Assembly (NCBI GenBank): GCA_037976565.1
Contig: CP137674.1
Span: 8,971,789 to 9,035,788, forward strand
Origin: Mesocentrotus franciscanus
Taxonomy: Eukaryota; Echinodermata; Echinoidea; Camarodonta; Strongylocentrotidae
Reading direction: 5' to 3'
Length of the DNA stretch: 64,000 bases
The translations under genes and the position numbers were made by a program. Under the pieces are notes generated by a model. The model was not told the DNA's origin. It saw only the letters and a program-made list of their open reading frames with translations, and searched no databases. This document shows, one piece after another, positions 56,291-64,000 of the stretch. The first letter of the stretch is position 1. Each line of letters starts with the position of its first letter.

Positions 56291-56478
56291 AGCCCCACTG
56301 CACTACTTGTAGCTACTTGCTCCCTCTATATAGAAAACAATGCCTAAGGGGTGCCTGTTGGTCCCCCATGATCCTCTTTTTCTTATGTTAATTGAGAGCT
56401 GAGTTGATGAGATAACCACCTGTCAGTGACCACGCTGGGTGGTCTAATCCCTCCTGGCCAAACTAGTGCAGACAGGCT
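56291..56478 (+). mobile_element. TTAA MITE, family F4, copy 2
   Basis: TTAA at 56287-56290 and 56479-56482. AGCCCCACTGCACTAC left, AGCCTGTCTGCACTAG right (reverse-complemented). Shorter than 34663-34867 by small internal deletions, including one near 56425. Confidence 0.88.
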
Positions 56479-56484
56479 TTAATA

Positions 56485-57425
56485 GAAATCCTTTTCTTTT
56501 TCTACACTGACATACACAGAAAACAAGAAAGCTCACAAATTATGTTTCACTTGCTCATAGAATAAACTGTACTATTTACCAAATTTTTGATCATTTTGTC
56601 CCGATAAAAGCATCTTTTCATTAAACAGATCCAAGTTTTCATTAGATTGAATTCAATCAAATTGAAATTGAAGCTGGAACCAAGCTATCAACACCAGTGG
56701 GCTGGTTGACCCTCATTATCAAGGGTCAAGTAGGACCAATCCCTGATGGGTCATCATTGTTACCAAGGTGACCATTCAAGATCAAAGTCAAGTCCGCACA
56801 AAGACCAGAATCCTGACTCTAAGAACGAGCAGTACAGTCAAACAGTAATTCGGGAACAGATCACAAAGACTTTTCTTTTGATCAACCCAAGGCTATTTCA
56901 ATATCCTACATGCATTTCCTATTGAAATGTGCGAACATGACAATTCCATATTACATAATCCGATTTCTATAATACGATATTGAAAGTGCCCTAAGTTTAT
57001 TTCCTGTATTAAAGTCTTTACAATCATGTTCTGGAGACTTCACTGGTGTTTGAACTTTGAAGGGTTTATATTTACATAGTGAGTAAAAATGTTTTTCTGA
57101 ATATTTCTTCATTCATGGTTGAATGCATTGAAGCTTTGATAAATCATGCCATAAGTCTGGCTTAAAATTTTTGTAGTCTATACTTCTAATGATGAACAAG
57201 TTTGCAGCAGAAAACAGCTTAGCCTGAAGAAATTTAATGATTATCTCCTTTTTTTCTAGAGGGGGTCAGGGTTGAAGATATTGAAGATATGTTCGGAACT
57301 GAAATCTGCAGTCTGTCTCACTTGTCCATACTTTAATTATTCTAAAACATTTTCATTGTAACATGAGAACGCTCTGTTCTCTAATACCTAGACTACAAAC
57401 TACCCTCCCCCTCATTTGATTAGTG
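56485..57425. other. No gene recognised
   Basis: AT-rich, apart from the short direct repeat noted near 55730/56650. No repeats or frames of note. Confidence 0.4.
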
Positions 57426-57432
57426 ATCTCAA

Positions 57433-57687
57433 TCACTGATCAAACCGATGAGTGATACCCCGCCACGTTGTCCCATCATGTCCCAATCTCCCGATGCTGT
57501 ACATTTCCTCCATCCCTCTTGTTTGGGCAAACTTTACGAGTCGGCTTTCCAGGTCAATTTGGACCAAAGCGGGATGATTTTTACCGTCAGGTGGCGAAGC
57601 CCCGTTTGCAAGATAACATTTTATGATGATCATGTTAGGTCTCCAATTGAAATACTGAGGCAGATTGGATTATGGTATCACGTAATT
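57433..57687 (-). other. Unidentified open frame, GC-richer than surroundings
   Basis: On the minus strand about 84 codons are open: YFNWRPNMIIIKCYLANG, then ASPPDGKNHPALVQIDLES, then RGMEEMYSIGRLGHDGT, ending THRFDQ and TGA. An acceptor-like AATCTGCCTCAG precedes it (about 57653-57664); no strong donor is seen. The plus strand is open over the same span (57448-57696), which weakens the case. Product unknown. Confidence 0.2.
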
Positions 57688-57699
57688 AAAGGCTGAACA

Positions 57700-58185
57700 A
57701 CATCTTAATTAATTAGTGTCAACCTGAGCTAGAATGTGCTTTAGCAATATATAGTAATATTTGCCTCAAAGTTTGATCTGTAGTCCTCACCCCTTCCCTT
57801 CACCCCTCACACAAACAAACACACAGACACTTATCATTACATAGAACTATTTATGTCTCTCTCTCTCTCTCTCTCTCTCTGTTTCCCTAGTCTCTCTCCA
57901 TCTTCACTAGTTTTCTTTCTTTCTCTCTGTCTGTCTGTCTGTCTCTCTGTCTCTCAATATCATTCTCTTGTCTCGCCCTCTCTCCCTCTCTTTCTCTCTA
58001 AATCTCTCTATCTCTCTAAATTTCTTAATATATTTCTTCTTTTTTTCATTTACTGGTGTCATTGGCATTTTTATCGCCTATTTTCACCTTGTGCATGCAT
58101 GATTTAAGTCTGTGTACATAAATGTCTGTATATCCCTAGGACAGAAATACCTGTTCACTAGTACTTTAAATGATACTTCCTCTCC
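57700..58185. repeat. Mostly CT tract (57850-58025), no gene
   Basis: (CT)n at 57856-57880 and GTCT repeats at 57925-57955. The 84-codon frame is a translation of it. Confidence 0.6.
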
Positions 58186-58187
58186 AT

Positions 58188-58218
58188 CAGATATATATAT
58201 ATATATATATATATATAA
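58188..58218. repeat. (AT)n microsatellite
   Basis: About 13 AT dinucleotides. Confidence 0.9.
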
Positions 58219-58589
58219 GCGGACTGAAATTTGAGCAAAAACAAAGACTCCTCACCTTACATTCTCTCATTCAGTAATTGCGTACATTTGCAAGAGTGTG
58301 CTTGAAATTCTGTTTTCCACGAAAAAGTATAATTCTTAATGGCTGAATTCCAGACATCGAGTAAACATACTGTCTACAATTGATGGTTATCCAGTAAACA
58401 TTATGCAGTGCAGTTCCCATGTATGTTCATTGCTCTTTACATGAATAACAGACATAGCTGGTGAATTGGTAGAGGTCATTACTTGACCTTTACATTAATA
58501 TGAATTTATAAGGAACATACAGGCCTGTTTCCAATTAAGCCTAATGAATCACACATGATTTTTTCAATGTAATCATACATAATTTTCAA

Positions 58590-59450
58590 CATTGTTCTCT
58601 CTCTCTCTCTCTATCTTCTCTCCTTCTACACTCTCACACTCTTCTTTCTCTCCTCCACTCTGACTTTTTCTTCCTATCTTCTGTTTGTATTTCTCTTTCT
58701 TTCCCTCTCTCCCTATCTTCCTCTCTCTCTCTCTCTCTCTCCCTCTCTTACATTCTCTCTCTCTCTCTCTTCTTTCTCTCCTCCACTCTCACTTTCTCTT
58801 CCTTTCTTGTTTGTATTTCACTTTCTTCCTCTCTCTCTCTCTCTCTCTCTCCCTCTCTTACATTCTCTCTCTCTTCTTTCTCTCCTCCACTCTCACTTTC
58901 TCTTTCTTTCTTCTGTTTGTATTTCACTTTCTTTCCCTCTCTCTCTCTTGCGATCTTCCCCTCTCCCTCTCTCTCTCCCTCTCTTACATTCTCTCTCTCT
59001 TCTTTCTCTCCTCCACTCTCACTTTCTCTTCCTTTCTTCTGTTTGTATTTCACTTTCTTTCCCTCTCTCTCTTCTCTCCCTCTCTCTCTCCCTCTCTTAC
59101 ATTCTCTCTCTCTCTCTCTCTCTTCTTTCTCTCCTCCACTCTCACTTTTTCTTTCTTTCTTCTGTTTGTATTTCACTTTCTTTCCCTCTCTCTCTTGCGA
59201 TCTTCCCCTCTCTTTCTCTCTCTCTCTCCCTCTCTTACATTCTCTCTCTCTCTTTCTCTCTCTCTCCCTCTCTTACATTCTCTCTCTCTCTCTCTCTTTC
59301 TCTCTTTCTTTATTTCTTTCCCTATCCCTCCAGTTTGTTCTGTTTTCTCTCCATCTCTCCCTTTCTCTATCTCTGTGTTCCATTCTCCCTTGTCTACTTC
59401 TTGCCTCTCTTTGTCTTTCTCTGACACTGTGTTTTTCCCACTCTGCCTCT
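58590..59450 (+). repeat. CT-rich minisatellite, unit about 104-128 bp
   Basis: CTTCTTTCTCTCCTCCACTC recurs at 58641, 58769, 58873, 58999 and 59122 (spacing 128, 104, 126, 123). Each is followed by TTCTGTTTGTATTTCACTTT and (CT)n, then CTCTTACATTCTC. All large frames here (265, 227, 205, 142 and 94 codons, both strands) come from it. Confidence 0.92.
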
Positions 59451-59459
59451 TGGCCACCC

Positions 59460-60477
59460 CAAATATCTCTCAAATGTACTAGAAAAAAAATAGAAAGGAA
59501 AAAATGTTTAGAAAAAACTGCTCAAAGAAAGAGAAAGTTTCAAGAAGATAGAGAACATGAAATAAAAAGTAGTTTGAAAAGTAAATCAACAAAATCATAA
59601 ATTCTGGAAAAGCTTTGAATATTCTCACCGATCCTGCCCCCCCCCCCTTTAAAAAAAAATCATCTTCCATCTATCATCTCATTATAATTCAAGTACATGA
59701 GAACCAAAACTAGAATGTTTTTGACCCAGACCCTTGAGGCAATACAAGGATGTTAGTGACGGATAAGAAGCAGTCACGGTTGATAATGTAAATAATGTCA
59801 TAAAATAAAAATACAAAGCAAAGATAATTCCATCTGGTGTCATCTTGCAGAATGACCCTTGACCTTGACTGATGACCTTTTCCTTGTTTGTATGTGATGA
59901 ATTTCATAACAAGTACATTGTACAAGATGAAGAGAACATGCTGTATGTGATAATAAGGATGGAGACATAATTATGGAGTATGGTGGCTATAAAATTGGGC
60001 AGGAGAAAAGTTGAATTATGTACTTTGTTTTCATTGATTCTACACTCCCTTTCTTTCCTTCTATTTACCAATATTTTAGCTGTTATTTCTTTACATTTAA
60101 TGTTTCAAACTGTTATAATGAGGATGGAGACATAATCATGGATATCCATATTTGGTCTGGCACATTTTCAAGTAAACAACTTTCCCACACCATTTTAATG
60201 CCCCTTAACTTTCTCCCACTTCCCTTTTACCTACCAGTATTGCTGCTGATACTTCCCCAGTTACTATGGCAATCTAAAATATTTATGCTGCAATGACTTT
60301 TGATTTTTGTCACTTTATCCACACCTGATTCAACAAAAACAACTGTTGAAGCTAGCTGTTCTTTCTTTTCTTTTTTTCTTTCTTTCTATCATTTTTCTCA
60401 TTATCTGTTAGCCTTTCCTTTCCCTTTGCTACCTAACCAATTTTACCTCCCTCTCTTCTCCACCACCCCCCTCCCTC

Positions 60478-60512
<35 letters not shown>

Positions 60513-61265
60513 ACCTATCTTTCATTCCACTCAAATATCCATACATCATGATCAAAGTTTCAGAATCGAAAGTGTGCAATACAAGAAAACAACATACAGA
60601 TATATATGACATCCATGATGATCATTTCACTCAAGAATTTGACCGTGTGATGTCATTGTGACCCCAGAGAAGCTGAGAAAGCTCCCGACCCTTGTTTATC
60701 AATAACCGTGGCAACCACGAGCGGGCACTGAGAGAGAAAATTTGGAAGGGAATTCCAGGGTTTTGGTTTTCGGAATACTACTCATACTTGTGTCGGTCCA
60801 ATATCTAGAACAAACTTTTGATGCTTGACATTGTATTTGAAATTTTCTTTAATTGGTTGCATGGCCTTGAGTTGGGATTACACATTTCTTTCTTCCGCCA
60901 ACCCCCTCCCCCCCCCCCTTCTCTTTTCTTGCCAGATCTTTACTTTTCTCTTTTTGTCACGTATCATACCATTTCCAGGGTTTGGGGTTTTCCACATACG
61001 TGCATCCTGTCTGATCTTTGGAACGGTATTTGAGTCCAAGTGACATTTTATTTAAATTATCATTCGTTTCAATGAGCACTAGAAACTTAAGTCTGAACCT
61101 AACTGTTTGAACTAAATTTTGAGCCTGTTTGAGGATTGATTTGATGAGCTTTGTTGACCAGTTGAATGGCCCTCGATCTACAAGTCTTTAGAAATACCGA
61201 GCTTCATCATAGATAATTCAGGTAATAATTTCTTGAGTGGGGAGAGCTAGGGACAACTACAAAAT
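59460..61265. other. No gene recognised; (CT)n at 60478-60512
   Basis: A-rich and C-run patches near 59485-59660. ATAAGGATGGAGACATAAT near 59951 recurs as ATGAGGATGGAGACATAATC near 60117, a local duplication. Frames of 60-92 codons lack motifs. Confidence 0.4.
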
Positions 61266-61272
61266 TCCACAA

Positions 61273-61627
61273 TAGGCCCATTTGCACATCCCAAACACAA
61301 TTATGAAAGATCATCAATTTTTTTGACTACCATTTACACTTCTGGAAAAACCCATTAAAAAAATCGTCAAAGTTTGCTCATATTGATCTTTTGGCGAGTA
61401 GTGCGCATGCGCGACTGGTCGGTGCCCTGGCCGCCCTGCATGCATTAGCACGGAAGCCAGGAGAGTCACATGAGCAAGAATCGGTATCTTACCGAAGTTG
61501 CTTTTACACTGCAAAAATCGACGGCAGGAGTTTCAAAAAACCACGTTCCAGAGGTGGATTTTTCAGTTTTGTTTTTTTGGTGTCATGAGAAAAATCAATG
61601 ATTTTGGCTGCAGTGTAAATGCAGCTA
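61273..61627 (+). mobile_element. TAGGCCCATTTACAC-type MITE, complete copy
   Basis: Left TAGGCCCATTTGCACATCC. Right, reverse-complemented, TAGCTGCATTTACACTGCAG. 355 bp with the AGTGCGCATGCGCGAC core and GAGTCACATGAG. Related TTTACACTGCAAAAATC is at 61502. Partial copies at 985, 5908 and 12288. Confidence 0.7.
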
Positions 61628-61629
61628 AT

Positions 61630-62380
61630 TACATTACAGGGTACATTCTTCCATCTTATATCATTCATCATGAAGACCTTGACAGTCATGTCTTACGATT
61701 CTTATCAATAATGACATCTGCGTGAATACTTTATCCCACAGGAAACGTAGACTTATGTCACGTTACAACATTTATTCTTCGATAGATCTATTCCCAATTC
61801 CTCATGGCATTCAATCCAGGATGTTGTTCATTTCACAAGATGTTTTCTTGCCATTACGATAAGTACACAATTAATCATATTTTGTAACAAATTTGAGATC
61901 CAATTAGTGTTTCGCAGATACCGTATTATCCCCTGCAAGGACATTCCATATTGTGAGAAGTTTAGCAGGTCAACAAATAGATTTGACAATTTCTCAATTT
62001 TGGAAGTGCTAATGACAGTATTCTAAGAAGCAATTAAGAGTTTTTTAAAGGTTCTGAATCAGCTTTTTCTCCTCAAATTGGCACCAATTATATCTATTTT
62101 CCACTCTTACATAAATTTTTGGGGAAATCATGATGTGTAAATTTACCCCCCAAAGCAACTCAAAATTGCCAATTTAGAGACTTCAATGATTAATATTTAT
62201 TAAATCGCTCTTCTTCATGAACGGCCCAATGTATTGCAACATCAATGATTTTTGCACTTTCTGCTTATGTACAATTTTGTAATAGAGAGCATTCAGGATC
62301 CAGAGACGAATGAAACTTCACGAAAAAGAGACAACCAAGCAAGAGCCTTCAAGTGGGTTCTATCAAGGATGCATATGCCT
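61630..62380. other. No gene recognised
   Basis: AT-rich. TTAAAGGTTCTGAATCAGC at about 62046 looks like a left TTAA-MITE end, but no matching right end was found. Confidence 0.35.
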
Positions 62381-62384
62381 TTAA

Positions 62385-62763
62385 AGGCATCGTTTAACAA
62401 TGTTAATTCTGAGATGCACGGCCCTACGTGTTATCAGTGTCTGTGATATGGTGTAATATTGAAGCCCTAAAAAAATTGCGCTTCAAAATGATCAAGAAGT
62501 GCCTTAAAAAAGTAAAAATCTTTGAGTGACCGGTTTTACCATACTCGTTTTCCCCAATAGACTGTATAGTGTTATGAAAACTGTTAGGAAAACGCAAAAT
62601 TTGATTTCGATTTCCAATCATAAATATCTTGATAATCAGACAGGCGATCGGCTTGTAAAAGTCATGGGGTTCCTGACTGACCTAAAGGTTTATAATTATC
62701 ATTGCATCATGAGCTAAATCAAGGATTTTGTTTCAGAATCTGAGACAAAGTTAACCAATCCCT
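62385..62763 (+). mobile_element. TTAA MITE, family F3, copy 2
   Basis: TTAA at 62381-62384 and 62764-62767. Left AGGCATCGTTTAACAATG; right, reverse-complemented, AGGGATTGGTTAACTTTG. The TIR is better preserved than in copy 1. Confidence 0.9.
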
Positions 62764-62989
62764 TTAATTAAACTGCAATTCAATTAAACTGTAAATGTAT
62801 TGGAACAACAAGTATTTGGATGAAAAACAGAGGCACTTCCTTGAGTTTAAGAAGAGTATTAAAAAAATGAAAAACAGAGCAAAATGACAAGAATGCCAGA
62901 GAGTTTCCGCTGACTGGAAGGACAAGTCGCAGGTTCTGTTTCCGGATGCTTCACGTTTCTGGGCAGCTCTGTCAGACACAGAGGAAACC

Positions 62990-64000
62990 GGTATACATGC
63001 CAATGTATTGATGACTCCTGCATCAAAACGCTCTTAGATATGACACAACAATCAGTTGGAGATATTCTCCATTCTCTTCTCTTCCTTACATTTCTTTTTC
63101 CTACTCTTCCCCTTCTCCTTGGGTTAGCCTCTAACTTCTTTAAATAGCTCCTCAATAAAAGCATGCTTAAATATGACATAACAATCAGTTGGACTTGGAA
63201 ATTGAAAATTAAATATCCCCTTCTCTTTCTTTCTTTCTTTACCTATCTTTTGGTGATTACCGGTTACTCCGACCGTATCAATAACTCCTTCTTCAAATCA
63301 TTCTAAAATATGACAAAACAATCAGTTAGAGATGGTCACAATTCCCTCATCTTCCAAAATTCCCTTCTCTTAAAGATAAAGTTGAGTTCTGGTCATGCGA
63401 TTGCATTGTGAAAGAAACGTTGTGGAATCGATCAGAAAAGGTTGATAATCTAGCATATAAGTATTGGTGTGTACTGCAAGGTTTTGGAATCATCAAAATG
63501 ATAAGAAATTTGGCCCAGTCTCGGTAAAGTTACAAGCACTGAACACAGAAAGATGTATATGGGACTACACGAACATGTGGCATAAAAATCTGTCCCGATT
63601 TTTATGACGTTACATGCCATATTTAGAATACTAAGGCATTTGAAGAGCCATGCTTTTCAGGGAACATTTTTTCTCAGATGTTCTTCCACACTTGCATAAT
63701 ACAATGATAACGCTCACAAATTATTTTTCACCTCTTCCCAGAACTCAACCTTCTCTTTAATATGATCCTTCTTTCATTTTTATTCTTCCCCTATCATATT
63801 ATATCAAAGACTCCTAATTCCTAAATCAAAACACCCTCAAATACAACAAAAGATAATCAGTTTGAGATTCCTCTTCTTTCTTTGTCTTCACATTCTGTCT
63901 TTCTCTTCCGCTAATTTTGTTTATTGTAAAGTCAGTACATTCTGTATAGATGCCATCACATCAATGACTCCTTCATCAAAACACTTTCAAATTTAACACC
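62990..64000 (+). repeat. Degenerate tandem array running off the window
   Basis: Units start near 63003, 63145, 63277, 63802 and 63956 with ATCAATGACTCCT, TCATCAAAAC, CTTAAATATGACA and ACAATCAGTTGGA, each followed by T/C-rich sequence. A MITE interrupts it at 63370. The last unit is cut by the window edge. Confidence 0.65.
63374..63756 (+). mobile_element. TTAA MITE F1 subfamily B, complete, inside the tandem array
   Basis: TTAA at 63370-63373 and 63757-63760. Nearly identical to 40708-41095, including ACATGTGGCATAAAAATC and the right end CAGAACTCAACCTTCTCT. Confidence 0.92.

Noticed and set aside
58590..59450. CRISPR-like regular repeats
   Set aside because: Unit and spacer are both CT-rich and degenerate; this is a minisatellite in eukaryotic DNA.
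58685..59600. Several frames of 140-265 codons on both strands
   Set aside because: All follow the 104-128-bp CT-rich minisatellite.
62046..62380. Another TTAA MITE starting TTAAAGGTTCTG
   Set aside because: No inverted right end or second TTAA could be matched before the F3 copy at 62381.
55231..62621. Similar 64-65-residue minus frames at 55231-55425 and 62424-62621
   Set aside because: Both are inside F3 MITE copies; nucleotide similarity explains them.

Overview
This window looks like non-genic DNA from a marine invertebrate. It is most likely an echinoderm and quite possibly a sea urchin. That is inference from the repeat repertoire: tRNA-derived SINEs with (ATT)n tails, CR1/L2-like LINE ends, a pearl/Helentron-like element with a GGAC microsatellite, and a GC-poor, microsatellite-rich background. 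No complete protein gene, rRNA or functional tRNA is visible. Nearly all long open frames are translations of CT-rich, TTC/TCC or GAT microsatellites or of mobile-element copies. The best exon candidate is on the minus strand at about 32081-32523, where a strong 3' splice site and GTAAGC-type donors bracket a GC-richer open frame. Two other unidentified open frames are listed at low confidence.

The most striking content is a dense set of short non-autonomous DNA elements (MITEs) that all insert at TTAA and begin AGG, AGA or AGC. At least six families and about sixteen copies are present: 2-348, 1279-1776, 25586-25909, 33940-34075, 34663-34867, 35137-35673, 40708-41095, 41100-41456, 44113-44639, 46450-46981, 48260-48642, 55192-55567, 55786-56240, 56291-56478, 62385-62763 and 63374-63756, plus a probable one at 13807-14053. 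Eleven have TTAA on both sides. The TTAAAGG ends match what is known of the Kolobok/T2 group. Other inverted-repeat elements include hAT-like (19879-20153), pogo-like with TA target (32979-33586), a 999-bp element with TGCA target duplications (42837-43835), a 1.44-kb element with purine-rich long inverted repeats (22705-24146), a 1.75-kb element (38660-40413), GGGTGCGTTCAAG-type MITEs (30271, 53089), and several near-perfect palindromes.

Layout: 1-7.2 kb, MITEs, a degenerate satellite and SINEs; 7.4-8.6 kb, a tandem duplication; 12.3-16.8 kb, nested fold-back elements and a GC-rich repeat; 18.2-21.1 kb, a tandem segmental duplication whose two arms differ by a hAT-like MITE and a 1.35-kb element carrying a LINE fragment; 21.1-24.1 kb, polypurine/polypyrimidine DNA inside a long-TIR element; 24.9-29.0 kb, GC-rich repeat and C-rich minisatellite; 30-38 kb, MITEs, LINE ends and the exon candidate; 37.5-48.6 kb, the densest MITE cluster; 47.4-54.2 kb, large microsatellites and the pearl-like element; 55-64 kb, more TTAA MITEs, CT minisatellites and a tandem array running off the window.

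Several insertions can be ordered because an uninterrupted relative lies in the same window: a TTAA MITE inside a SINE, a hAT MITE inside a duplicated segment, a palindromic MITE inside a TTAA MITE, and a LINE end inside a pogo-like MITE.
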